A stretch of 64,000 nucleotides of DNA from DASRDZ01 sp035569495. GTDB lineage: Bacteria; Chloroflexota; Dormibacteria; Aeolococcales; Aeolococcaceae. Where the stretch lies: assembly GCA_035569495.1 (NCBI GenBank), contig DATMMX010000047.1, positions 62,001 to 126,000 on the forward strand. The letters run 5' to 3'. The notes under the pieces were generated by a model. The model saw only the letters and a list, made by a program, of their open reading frames with translations. It had not been told where the DNA came from and ran no database searches. Both the position numbers and the translations under genes were made by a program. Position 1 is the first letter of the stretch; each line of letters begins with the position of its first letter. This document shows positions 34,150-47,443 of this stretch, piece by piece.

Positions 34150-35417
34150 CGGCGGATGCCCGCGCCGCCGCCGAACACCGCCGCCAGCGGCGTGCGCGGC
34201 CGCAGCTGCACCACCTGGCACCCCAGCGCCGCCGCATGGGCCAGCGCGGTCGGATCGCTCTCCTCCCACACCAGCACCACCAGCACCACGTAGGCGCCCT
34301 GGTCGACGAGCAGCTTCAGCCGGGTCGCGGCGCGGTCGTCCACGTGCGGGGTCACCACCACGTGGTGCACGTCGCGGCGCACATTGCGCACCACCCGCTC
34401 GACCACGGTCTGCAGCGGCTCGGCCTCGCGCTGCACCCGGGCCATGGCATCGAGCAGGTTGGTCTGGTCGCGCACCCCGCGGAGCGAGGGCGCCAGCGTC
34501 GCGCCGTTGGTCTCGACACTGACCGCGAAGCCGTCCCTGAGGTACCGCAGGCCCAGCGACGCCGCCGTCCGCACCGCCGCCTCGAAGGTGTCGCTGGGGT
34601 CGCCCGGGCTGTGGTGGCGGGAATCGGTGTCGAGGACGATGGCGACGCGGTCGGTGATGCCCTGCTCGAACTCGCGGACCATCATCCGGCCGGTGCGGGC
34701 CACGGCGCGCCAGACCACGCGGCGCAGGTCGTCACCGGGCGTGTAGCGGCGCATGCCGTAGAACTCGAAGCCGCTCGGCCATGGCTTGGAGACCGGTGGC
34801 CGCACCGGCGGGTCCTCCCACTGGCGGGTGAGCGGCGTGTCCTGCACGCCCTCGGTCTGCGGGTGGACGAGGATCTCGCCGGCCTCGGCGACCACCACCT
34901 CGCGCCGGGTGAAGCCGAACGGGTCGCTCCAGATCGCGGTCAGCGGGCCCACCTCGTAGACGCCGCGGAGCTGCGGGGTCATCGCGTAGCGGTAGGTGGC
35001 GTCGCGTCCGGGGGCGACGGACTCGAGCTGGATGCGGCGGCTGCGGCCGAGGTGGGGATGCAGCTTCTCCTCCAGCACCAGCCCGGTGACCCGGCGGCGC
35101 GAGCTGAAGGTCAGCTCGACGTCGACGAGCTGGCCCTGGCGGACGCGCGTGGGCAGCTCGCTGCGCACGGCGTCGAGCGCCTGGCGCTGCCGGCCCAGCC
35201 ACCAGGCCAGGGCGAGCACCACCAGTCCGCCGTAGACCAGCAGGTAGAGGGTGCGGCTGCCCAGCAGCCGGGCGAGCAGCCAGCCGGCCACGGCGCCGCC
35301 GACGAGCATGGCGCCGCCCGCGGTCAGGCCGGTGCGCGCCAGCACGCGGGCGAGCGTGGGCACCTCGAAGCGCCAGGAGGGGCGCCACGGCGGGCGGCGG
35401 CTGCGGATGGCCTGCAT
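34146..35417 (-). CDS. DUF58 domain protein
   Basis: A 423-residue protein with two N-terminal membrane helices (about 27-75), a beta-rich middle and the DUF58 domain at about 200-300. The family hallmark is GFEFYGMRRYTPGDDLRRVVWRAVARTG, followed by LMVREFEQ-like MMVREFEQGI and a vWA-like strand RVAIVLDTDS. DUF58 proteins form operons with MoxR ATPases and transglutaminase-like proteins and are thought to help assemble or activate envelope or metal-enzyme complexes. The order MoxR-DUF58-transglutaminase here is the standard one. Six nucleotides separate it from the MoxR stop codon. Confidence 0.92.
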   Translation of the reverse strand: MQAIRSRRPPWRPSWRFEVPTLARVLARTGLTAGGAMLVGGAVAGWLLARLLGSRTLYLLVYGGLVVLALAWWLGRQRQALDAVRSELPTRVRQGQLVDVELTFSSRRRVTGLVLEEKLHPHLGRSRRIQLESVAPGRDATYRYAMTPQLRGVYEVGPLTAIWSDPFGFTRREVVVAEAGEILVHPQTEGVQDTPLTRQWEDPPVRPPVSKPWPSGFEFYGMRRYTPGDDLRRVVWRAVARTGRMMVREFEQGITDRVAIVLDTDSRHHSPGDPSDTFEAAVRTAASLGLRYLRDGFAVSVETNGATLAPSLRGVRDQTNLLDAMARVQREAEPLQTVVERVVRNVRRDVHHVVVTPHVDDRAATRLKLLVDQGAYVVLVVLVWEESDPTALAHAAALGCQVVQLRPRTPLAAVFGGGAGIRR

Positions 35418-35423
35418 GGGTGC

Positions 35424-36452
<1,029 letters not shown>

Positions 36453-36478
36453 GGGGATCTCTTTCTCCTCCAACGGAA

Positions 36479-39528
<3,050 letters not shown>

Positions 39529-39532
<4 letters not shown>

Positions 39533-41778
39533 CGCCGCACCCCCACCGGCGCCGGCGGCCGCCGGTCGAGGCGGTAGCGCCGGGGCACGAACGCGGTTGC
39601 CCCACCGGCGAGGCGCTTGGGCGCGAGCTGCGCACGCCCGTCGCCGGACACACCGCCGCGCGAGTAGGCGGCCACCTCGACGTGGTACCGGTCGGCGACG
39701 CGCCGCAGGAACGCGTCGCGGATCGCCGCCACCACCTGGGCGACGCCGCCCGGCCGCGACAGCAGCAGCACGATCACCGCGGCCGCCAGCACCGCCGAGC
39801 TGCCCGCCCCGGCGTCGACCAGGTTGGTCGCCAGGGCCAGGAAGAGCACGCCGAGGAAGGGACCGGCCACCGCGCCGAGCCCGCCGACCACGGTCATGAG
39901 GAACAGCTTCTCGCTGAGCTCGGGGGTGAACCCGCCGCTGCCCGCCCCGCCGATCTGGTACGCGAACACGCCGCCGGCCAGCGCGGCGAGGAAGCCGCTG
40001 ATCACGAACGCCTGCAGCCGGGCGCGGGTGAGGTTGACGCCGAAGGCCTGGGTCGCCTGCTCGTTCTCCCGGCTGGCGATCAGCGCGCGGCCGGTGCGGC
40101 TGCGGCGCATCCCGGTCACCGCCACGGCGCAGGCGGCGGCGATGGCGAGGACCAGGTAGTAGAGGACGCGCTCGTCGCTGCCCTGCAGGCCGAGCACGCT
40201 GGGGCGGTCGAGGCTGCTCGGGATCAGCGTCGCGCCGAGCTTCTGGCCGAAGAGCAGCGACTGGGCCAGCTCGGCGAAGGCCAGGGTGGTGATGGCCAGG
40301 TAGAGGCCGCGGATGCGCAGCGCGGGCAGCCCGACGATCAGCGCGGTGACCGCTCCCGCCGCCGCGCCGGGGGGGACGGTGAGCCAGAACGGGAGATGTG
40401 CGCTGCCCGCCAGCGCCGAGGCCACCCAGGCGCCCACCGCGGCGAGGCCGAACTGGCCGAGGCTGATCTGGCCGGCCCAGCCGGAGAGCACCAGCAGGCT
40501 GAGGCCGACGATGCCGTAGGTGATCAGCTGCCCCGCCTCGCCGGTGCCGCCCGGGGAGAGCACCCAGGGCAGGGCGAGCACGGCGACGGCGACGCCGCCG
40601 ACGGTGAGGCGGCGCATGCGGCGCACGGGGGGCAGGTCGCGGAGCGCGGGCGGGATGGGGCGGGTCTCCCTGCTGGTCGCCCAGGCGCCCGCCGCGGCGG
40701 CGAGGCGGCCGGTGAGCTCCCTGGGCCGGAGCAGCAGGACGCCGACGATCACCCCGAAGAGCACCAGGTCGCGCACGCCCTGGTCGACGTTGCCCGCGAT
40801 CACCGCCTGCTGGAGCACCCCGAGCACCACGGCGGCGAGCGCGGCGAGGGGCAGGCTGTCGAGGCTGGCCACCACGGCGGCGGCGAGGATGGTCACCAGC
40901 ACCGGCACCGGCACGCCACCGGCGCCGCCGACGCCGGTGCTCATGCTGTCGAGCACCGCGGCGAGGCCGCTGAGCAGACCGGCGACCGTCCACACCAGCG
41001 CCTGCACCCCGACGGGGCCGATGCCCAGGCTGCGGGCGCGGTCCTCGTTGTCGGCGGCGGCGCGGATGGCCCGGCCCAGGCGGGCGCGGCGCAGGAAGAC
41101 CACGATCAGGCCGAGGGCGAGCAGGGTGACGCCGACGGTGAGCAGCGAGCCGAAGTTGAGCACCACCGCGCTGCCCAGGTGGAGGCTCGCCTGCACCGGC
41201 GGGCGGGTGTCGGGCGGGGCGGCGCCGAGGCCGGGGGTGTCGCCGTCGAACTGCTTGGCGACGAGCTCGGCGGCGTAGGTCAGCACGGTGGCGGCGGCGA
41301 GGGTGGCGACGGTGCCGACCAGGCGGCTGGCCCTGGCCAGCGGCCGCATCAGCCCGAAGTAGAGGACGAGGGCGAGCAGCGGCGCGAGCAGGATCGTGCC
41401 CACCGCGGCCAGCCCGTACTCGGTGGCCGCGGCGCCGCTCGACGCCGGGCAGCCGTCGCAGCCGAGGCCCAGGCCGCGGAGAATGGCGTGGTGCCGGACG
41501 ATCTCGCCGAAGAGCACGGCGGTGATCGCGCCGACCTGCACCTGGGCGAGGTTGACCACCCGGCTGCTGCGGTAGACGAGCACCACGCCCATCGCCTGCA
41601 GGGCCAGGCTGCAGCCGGCGACCACGCCGAAGCCGAGCACGGCCGTCCGCTGCGTGGCGGTGGCCATGACCATGATGAACAGCACGGCGAGCACAGCCGT
41701 CGACACCACGGTGGTGCGCTGCAGCAGAGCCCCGGCCTGACGGCGCCGCGACGTCCACACGGCGGTCACGCGAGCCAC
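39529..41778 (-). CDS. Fused LivH-LivM branched-chain-type ABC permease
   Basis: A 749-residue membrane protein combining both permease halves of a branched-chain amino-acid-type importer. The LivH-like part (about 25-310) contains LVYRSSRVVNLAQVQVGAI and the loop RARLGRAIRAAADNEDRARSLGI. The LivM-like part (about 350-680) contains LSGWAGQISLGQFGLAAVGA and RRSRTGRALIASRENEQATQAFGV. A 60-residue basic C-terminal tail is unusual. Systems of this type carry amino acids, urea, aromatic acids and other small carboxylates, so the substrate is open. GTG at 41778 is listed; GTG at 41769 sits 9 nt after AGGGAA and may be the true start. First gene of the 13.7-kb operon, divergent from the GH31-GH13 gene. 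Confidence 0.9.
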
Positions 41779-41934
41779 TTCCCTGGCACGTGCGCTGGTC
41801 CTCCATCCGCCGCGCTTCTCTTCCCCGGCCCGCCTTCGGCCACGCTCGGCCGCGCCCCAACCACGCTATTCTCCGCGCCCGTATATGATTTCGTCAATAT
41901 TACTGCCTAATTGTGCGGCGACAAGGAGACGGAC
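41779..41934. promoter_or_regulatory. Divergent promoter region: LivHM operon / GH31-GH13 gene
   Basis: This 156-nt gap contains the AT-rich block 41882-41911. A plus-strand TATGAT (41884-41889) is a plausible -10 for the GH31-GH13 gene. The minus strand reads GGCAGTAATATT (41896-41907), with TAATAT as a possible -10 for the transporter operon. ATATTAC followed by TGCC also occurs in the 51.1-kb region. AAGGAG before the GTG at 41935 is a clear ribosome-binding site, so this gene is not leaderless. Confidence 0.5.
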
Positions 41935-44900
41935 GTGTCGATCCCCGGTGCACTGGCTGACGGCTCGCTGGTCACCGTCCCGCCCACCTGGCGACCCGCG
42001 CAGCCGCTGAGCCTGCCGTCCCCCCTCGACGGCGCGACCCTCAGCACGGGCACGGGTGACGCCGTCCCGCTCGACATCCGTGCCGTGGGGGAGGGTGTGC
42101 ACGCCATCGAGGGAACGTCCGCCGGCGCGCAATCCCTGCGCCTGGATCTTCCCTGCGGAGCTCTGGACGCGTTCGCGGGTGGCGGCGCCCAATTCGTGTC
42201 CATGAATCTGCGCGGGCGGGTGCTCGACGGCTGGCTCACCGACGCGGCCAGCGGGCAGACCTACTTCCACGCGCCGGTGCTGTACTCGTCGGCGGGGTGG
42301 GCGCTGGTGGTCGACACCGTGCTGCGCTATTCGATCGACTGCGCCGCGGCGTCCGCATCGGTCGTGTCGGTGACCGTTCCGGCGCCGTCCCTGCGGGCGT
42401 TCCTGATTGTCGGGACGCCGCGTCACTGCCTGTCGGTGGTGACCGAGATGACCGGGCGGGCGCCACTGCCGCCGCCGTGGGCGTTCGGGGTGTGGCACAA
42501 CGTGCGCTCGGGCCCTGCGGCGGTGATGGAACAGGCGTCGCGGTTGCGCGCCGAGCGAATCCCGGCGAGCGCGCTGTGGATCGACGACCACTACTGCGCG
42601 GAGCACAACGACGGCGACGGGTTTCCAGGCAACTACCGGCTGGCGCGGTACGGCTCGGTGCCGGAGATGCGCGCCCTGGTGGATTCCGTGCACGGGATGG
42701 GTTTCAAGGCGCTGTCGTACCTGAACTGCATGGTGTACCGGGATACGCCGTGGTTCGCGGATGCGGTCCGGCGGGGGCTGGTGGTGCGCGACGCATCGGG
42801 GGCGCCGCTGCTGATCCCGTTCTTCAACCCGCTGCACGCGCGCTCGGGGATCGTGGACTTCGAGGAGGACGCGGCGGCGATCCTCGACTTCAGCAATCCG
42901 CTGACGGTGGCGGCGTGGCAGGACAACGTGCGCGCGCTGCTCACCGGGGTGGGCTGGGATGGGTGGATGGAGGACTTCGGCGAGCAGCTGCCCGCATCAG
43001 CGGTCCTGCATGACGGCAGTTCCGGCGCGGATGCGCACAACCGCTATGCGCTGCTGTACCACGGCGCGACGGCGTCGGTGCGCGCCGCTGCGAAGCCCGA
43101 TGCGGTGGTGTTCGCCCGCTCGGGGTATCTCGGCTCGCAGGCGCTGCTGCCCGCCTACTGGGGCGGTGACCAGCTCTGCGAGTGGAGCGGCGAGTTCGGC
43201 ATCGGCAGCGTCCTGCCTGCAGGGTTGTCCGCGGGCCTGATCGGTGTGAGCACGTGGGGGTGCGACATCTCGGGGCTGTTCGCCATGCCCGAGAAGCCGC
43301 TGTCGACGGGCGCGGGCGATCGGGAGCTGTGGATGCGCTGGGTCCAGCTCGGCGCGCTGACGCCGGTGATGCGCACCCACCTCGGCTTCAAGCCGTCGCC
43401 CACGCCGCCGCTCGACCTCTGGCACGACGAGGAGATGACGGCGCACTTCCGCAGGTTCGCGGAGTTCCACGTGCGGCTGTTCCCGTACCTCGACACGTGC
43501 GCGCGAGAGAACGTGGCGACGGGCGTGCCGATCATGCGCGCCATGCTGCTGCAGTTCCCCGACGACCCGGTGTGCTGGACGCTGGGCGACCAGTACATGC
43601 TGGGGCCGTCGCTGCTGGTGGCGCCCGTGCTCTCGCGTGGTGCGCGCACTCGGCGCGTGTACGTGCCGGCGGGGGAGTGGCTGGAGCTGGGCACGGCTGT
43701 CGTGCACGCCGGGCCCGGGTGGGTCACCGTGGACGCGCCGCTCGACCGTGTCCCCATCCTGCAGCGGGCCGGCACGATGGTGCCGATGCTGGCAGAAACT
43801 CCGGAGACCCTGGCCGAGCCGCGCTTTGCATCGGGCGGGTACGACGTTGAGCTGCTGGTGGCGCCGGTTCCCGGCGCGGGGTCGGAGGCCGTGCTGGGCG
43901 ACGGGACGCGGCTCTCGCTGGCGGGCGCGTCGCTGACCGTGGACGGTCCCGAGCGCACCTACGTGGTGAAGGCGAACGGGGCCTTCATGGGCCTGGCACG
44001 CGGGACGGCGCTGGACTTCGAGCTGTCGCCGGCGGTGCGGCTCGCCTCGGCGGGAGTGCTCGACCCCGCTGAGCGGTCGGCGGCGTTGCAGAGTGCCCGT
44101 GCCGATGAGTCGGCGCAGGGAGTGCACCACGACGAGGCCATCTCTCCGGAGCCGCCGCGACCGGGAGTTGCAACCGTGGTGCGGGCGCGCGCCGCCGCTG
44201 GGCTCGGTGTTGCTGCCGGGTTCGTCCATTACACGACGGACGGGTCCTCGCCGGAAGAGGCCTCGGAGACGCGCGCGACGGTCCGCATGCAGCCCGTCGC
44301 CGGTGGTTCGTGGGAGGCGTCGATCCCGCCGCAGCCCGAGGACGCCGTGCTGCGCTACGCCATCGAGATGCGTGACGCGCAGGGCGCGCCGCTATGGGCC
44401 GAGGACGCCGGCCCCGGCCTGGAACACCCCGATCCCGACGTGCCCTTCGTCCGTCCCGCCGCGCGCGTCTTCCGCCACGTCGTGCAGCGGCCGCGGGTGC
44501 CGTCGTGGATCGGCGAGGCGACCGTGTACCACCTGCTGGTCGACCGCTTCGCCCGCGACGACGGCTCCGCGGTCGCGCCCCCCGACGGCGTGCGCTTCCT
44601 GCAATTCGCCGGTGGCACGCTGCGCGGCATCACCTCGCGCCTCGACCGACTCGCCGCCCTCGGCGTCGACTGCCTGCTGCTGTCGCCGATCACGCCGGGC
44701 GAGATGCACGTCACCTACGACGTCAAGGACCTGGTCGCCGTCGACCCGCGCTTCGGCACCCTCGACGACGTGCGCACGCTGCTCGGCGAGGCGCACGCGC
44801 GTGGCATCCGCGTGCTGCTCGACACCGAGACCTCGTACCTCGGCGTGCGCCATCCCGCCGCGGTGTCGGCGCGCACCGACCCGTCCAGTCCCCATCGCTC

Positions 44901-45885
44901 CTGGTTCCACTGGCACCACTGGCCGGACCGCTGGTACAGCTGGTTCAGCGGTCGCATCTTCATGGGCGTCGACCACACCAACCCCGACGCGCGCCGCGCC
45001 CTGCTCGACGCCGCCCGCTTCTGGATCGACCTCGGCTTCGACGGCTACCGTCTCGACTCCGCCGCGGCCACACCGTTCGAGTTCTGGTCGGAGTTCGGCG
45101 AGGTGGTGCGCCGGGCCAACCCCGACGCCGTCACCCTCGCCGAGGCCTTCGGCGACGCGAGCTTCGTCCGCCACTACCGCGGCCGCCTCTCCGGCGTCCT
45201 CGACTTCCACGTCTCTCACCTGCTCCGCCAGTGCTTCGCCACGTGCGACGAGCCGCTCGCCGCTCTCGACGCCGTGATGCGCACCCGCGCCACCGAGACG
45301 GCCGAGGAGGACGGCGAGCTGGTTCGAGCCATCTTCGTCGAGAACCACGACATGCCCCGCTTCTCCCGCCTCGCCGGCGAGGACGACCGGCGCCTGCTGT
45401 TGGCGCTGACCGCCCTGCTGACACTGGGGCCGCCGCCGATCCTCTACTACGGCAGCGAGGTCGGCCTGCGGCAGGGCGCGCGTCTCGGCATCGACCCTGA
45501 TGCGCGGCTGCCCATGCTATGGGACTCGTCGCAGGACGCTGCGCTGCTCGACCGCGTGCGCGCCCTGGTGCACCTCCGTCGCGACCTGCCCGCACTGCGG
45601 CGGGGTGTCTGGCGCTCGCTGCTAGCGTCCGACCATGCGATGGCCTACCTGCGCGACGCGGGCGGTCTGGATCGCGCGGTCGTGGTGCTGCGGCGAGACG
45701 GCACGGCGGCGGGCATCGACGTTCCGCTCGGCGACGTGTGGGCTGACGGCACCCGCGTGCGCGACGTGTTGGGCGTTGCCGCGGACACCGTCGTGCGCGG
45801 GAGCACCACGCGCATCACGCTCCCGCCGTGGAGCGCCGCGGTGCTCGTCAGGTCCGATCAGGGAGCCGCGAACGCCGGCCGGTAG
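41935..45885 (+). CDS. Double glycosidase: GH31 domain fused to GH13 domain
   Basis: A 1316-residue cytoplasmic protein with two complete catalytic domains. The N-terminal GH31 part (about 1-690) has candidate nucleophile Asp347 in GWMEDFGEQLP and acid/base Asp412 in YWGGDQLCEWSG. The EDFGE context is the kind seen in sulfoquinovosidase-like GH31 enzymes rather than in WMDMNE alpha-glucosidases. A linker beta-domain (about 740-850; VHYTTDGSSPEEA) follows. The GH13 part (about 855-1316) has nucleophile Asp1041 in GFDGYRLDSA, acid Glu1070 in TLAEAFGD and Asp1139 in VENHDMPR; its first conserved region is degenerate (LLDTETSYLG). Both sites look active. GTG at 41935 follows AAGGAG. The tail overlaps the convergent dioxygenase gene by 28 nt. 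Confidence 0.9.
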   Translation: MSIPGALADGSLVTVPPTWRPAQPLSLPSPLDGATLSTGTGDAVPLDIRAVGEGVHAIEGTSAGAQSLRLDLPCGALDAFAGGGAQFVSMNLRGRVLDGWLTDAASGQTYFHAPVLYSSAGWALVVDTVLRYSIDCAAASASVVSVTVPAPSLRAFLIVGTPRHCLSVVTEMTGRAPLPPPWAFGVWHNVRSGPAAVMEQASRLRAERIPASALWIDDHYCAEHNDGDGFPGNYRLARYGSVPEMRALVDSVHGMGFKALSYLNCMVYRDTPWFADAVRRGLVVRDASGAPLLIPFFNPLHARSGIVDFEEDAAAILDFSNPLTVAAWQDNVRALLTGVGWDGWMEDFGEQLPASAVLHDGSSGADAHNRYALLYHGATASVRAAAKPDAVVFARSGYLGSQALLPAYWGGDQLCEWSGEFGIGSVLPAGLSAGLIGVSTWGCDISGLFAMPEKPLSTGAGDRELWMRWVQLGALTPVMRTHLGFKPSPTPPLDLWHDEEMTAHFRRFAEFHVRLFPYLDTCARENVATGVPIMRAMLLQFPDDPVCWTLGDQYMLGPSLLVAPVLSRGARTRRVYVPAGEWLELGTAVVHAGPGWVTVDAPLDRVPILQRAGTMVPMLAETPETLAEPRFASGGYDVELLVAPVPGAGSEAVLGDGTRLSLAGASLTVDGPERTYVVKANGAFMGLARGTALDFELSPAVRLASAGVLDPAERSAALQSARADESAQGVHHDEAISPEPPRPGVATVVRARAAAGLGVAAGFVHYTTDGSSPEEASETRATVRMQPVAGGSWEASIPPQPEDAVLRYAIEMRDAQGAPLWAEDAGPGLEHPDPDVPFVRPAARVFRHVVQRPRVPSWIGEATVYHLLVDRFARDDGSAVAPPDGVRFLQFAGGTLRGITSRLDRLAALGVDCLLLSPITPGEMHVTYDVKDLVAVDPRFGTLDDVRTLLGEAHARGIRVLLDTETSYLGVRHPAAVSARTDPSSPHRSWFHWHHWPDRWYSWFSGRIFMGVDHTNPDARRALLDAARFWIDLGFDGYRLDSAAATPFEFWSEFGEVVRRANPDAVTLAEAFGDASFVRHYRGRLSGVLDFHVSHLLRQCFATCDEPLAALDAVMRTRATETAEEDGELVRAIFVENHDMPRFSRLAGEDDRRLLLALTALLTLGPPPILYYGSEVGLRQGARLGIDPDARLPMLWDSSQDAALLDRVRALVHLRRDLPALRRGVWRSLLASDHAMAYLRDAGGLDRAVVVLRRDGTAAGIDVPLGDVWADGTRVRDVLGVAADTVVRGSTTRITLPPWSAAVLVRSDQGAANAGR

Positions 45886-46700
45886 CCACTGCGCAGCATT
45901 GCCGCGTAGCGCGACTCATGAGCTTGGGCCGTCTCGCGAAGTTGGCGGTTGCGCCTGTCCGGCTCGGTGACGTGCCATGCCGGGTGGTAGCTGAAGATGA
46001 GCAGGCGGCGCGGCAGGGCGGTGCGGTTGTCGCGCGAGTCGTGGAGCAGGCCGGAGTGGAAGATCAGCGCTGAGCCGGCGGGCTGGGGGACGTCGTGCAT
46101 GTCCGCGTCGGGGACGATGCCCTCGGGCAGCACCGGGTGGTGCGGCGCCTGGATCGGCCAGTCGCGCAGGTGCGAGCCGGGCAACACGCGCATGCAGCCG
46201 TTGTCCAGCGTGGTGTCGTCGACGGCGAGGGCGACCGAGAGCGACACGCGCGGGTAACCGTTGTGGTCGAAGTACGACCAGTCGCAGTGCAGGTCGAAGG
46301 AGTCGCCCTCGCGGGCGGCGGCGATGGGCAGGTTGCCGGGAAGGAGCTGCTTGTAGTTGAGCTTCTCCTCCATGGGCACCGGCTCGCTGTCGAGAATCGA
46401 GCGCAGCGGGGCGAGCAGGCGCTCGTCGGTGAGCACCCGCGCGATCAGCGCCGACACGTCACTGAGTGGCTGCACCTTGCGCAGGCTGATCGCCTCGCCG
46501 CGACGGCAGACGTCGAGGCGCGGGCTGTTCTCGCCGAGTGCGATGGAGGCGTTGACGGTGAGCTCCATCAGGTGGTCGGCCTCGTCGCGCAGCGCGGCCA
46601 GCTCCGCCGCGGTGAGCAGGTCGTGCACCAGCACGAAGCCGTCGCGGCGGTAGTCGTCGAGCTGTTGCGCGCGGAGCGCGGTCGACGACGGCGCGATCAC
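45858..46700 (-). CDS. Phytanoyl-CoA dioxygenase (PhyH) family protein, copy 2
   Basis: A 280-residue Fe(II)/2-oxoglutarate oxygenase. The iron ligands are His and Asp in FDLHCDWSYFD and the distal His in GLLHDSRDNRT, followed by RRLLIFSYHPAWH. LDDYRRDGFVLVHDLLTAAEL is the usual N-terminal segment, and LDNGCMRVLPGSHL matches the family closely. The substrate is unknown; the sequence is clearly different from copy 1. It starts at GTG overlapping the stop of the preceding unknown gene (GTGA). Last gene of the binding protein-galactosidase operon. Its end overlaps the end of the convergent GH31-GH13 gene by 28 nt. Confidence 0.9.
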   Translation of the reverse strand: MIAPSSTALRAQQLDDYRRDGFVLVHDLLTAAELAALRDEADHLMELTVNASIALGENSPRLDVCRRGEAISLRKVQPLSDVSALIARVLTDERLLAPLRSILDSEPVPMEEKLNYKQLLPGNLPIAAAREGDSFDLHCDWSYFDHNGYPRVSLSVALAVDDTTLDNGCMRVLPGSHLRDWPIQAPHHPVLPEGIVPDADMHDVPQPAGSALIFHSGLLHDSRDNRTALPRRLLIFSYHPAWHVTEPDRRNRQLRETAQAHESRYAAMLRSGYRPAFAAP

Positions 46701-47443
46701 CCGGCGTCCTCCGCGAATCCCACGGACCAGATGGCGCCGTCGCGCGCCAGGTGCGACACAGCTGCGGGAACGTCGTCCTCCAGCAATGCGGCGGACAGTC
46801 GGTCGACGTCGCAGATGAGGCCGAGGCGCACCGGGCCGAGACCAGCCTCGACCTGGCCGACCAGCGCGGCGGCGTCGCGTCGCGGCGGCCGCGTGGCGCC
46901 GTCGAGGTGGTCGAGCGAGGTGAGCAAGACGATGCGCCCGGCATCGATGCGGGCCAGCAGCGTCGCGGCGCAGTTGTCGCCGTCGTAGAGGGCGAGCAGG
47001 GCCCACGCGCCATCGGCGCGGCGCAGGATCTCGGGCAGGGCACGCCACGGATTCGCGGGCGGCGCGGGCGCGGTGGCGATGGCGGGCGACGACCAGAAGC
47101 GATCGGCGTTGTCCCAGAAGACCTCGAGCTGGGTGCGTTCGGCGAAGCGAATGCGCGCCAGCTCACCGGCCAGCTCGTCGCTGCGGGTGCGGTCGTAGAG
47201 CACCACCCGGTCGGCGCCCGTGGCGGCGAGCAATTCCGCGGCGCGCTCCCGGGCATCCTCGAACGGCTCGCGGTGCGTGGCGAGCGCCCCATCGCGCGAG
47301 CTCACCACATGGACCACGCGTCCGGCGTCGTGCAACACCGAGACGACCTGCGCACCGCGCCGCTGCCGCGTCTCGGCCAGCGCGCAGATCACCCCGAAGC
47401 CCACCGGCTCCAGGTCGCAGATGACGACGTCGGTGGCGATCAC
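46697..47443 (-). CDS. Protein of unknown function in a glycosidase operon
   Basis: A 248-residue protein that I cannot assign. It has no signal peptide or membrane helix. The pattern is alternating strands and helices: VVICDLEPVGFGVICALAE, then VVSVLHDAGRVVHVVS, GADRVVLYDRT, LLALYDGDNCAATLLARID and RLGLICDVDRLSAALL. This suggests an alpha/beta (Rossmann-like) fold. Short acidic strand ends (ICDLE, LYDGDN, ICDVD) could bind metal or phosphate. It is coupled to both neighbours by GTGA overlaps between a galactosidase and a PhyH oxygenase, so it should act in the same pathway. Confidence 0.65.
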   Translation of the reverse strand: MIATDVVICDLEPVGFGVICALAETRQRRGAQVVSVLHDAGRVVHVVSSRDGALATHREPFEDARERAAELLAATGADRVVLYDRTRSDELAGELARIRFAERTQLEVFWDNADRFWSSPAIATAPAPPANPWRALPEILRRADGAWALLALYDGDNCAATLLARIDAGRIVLLTSLDHLDGATRPPRRDAAALVGQVEAGLGPVRLGLICDVDRLSAALLEDDVPAAVSHLARDGAIWSVGFAEDAG

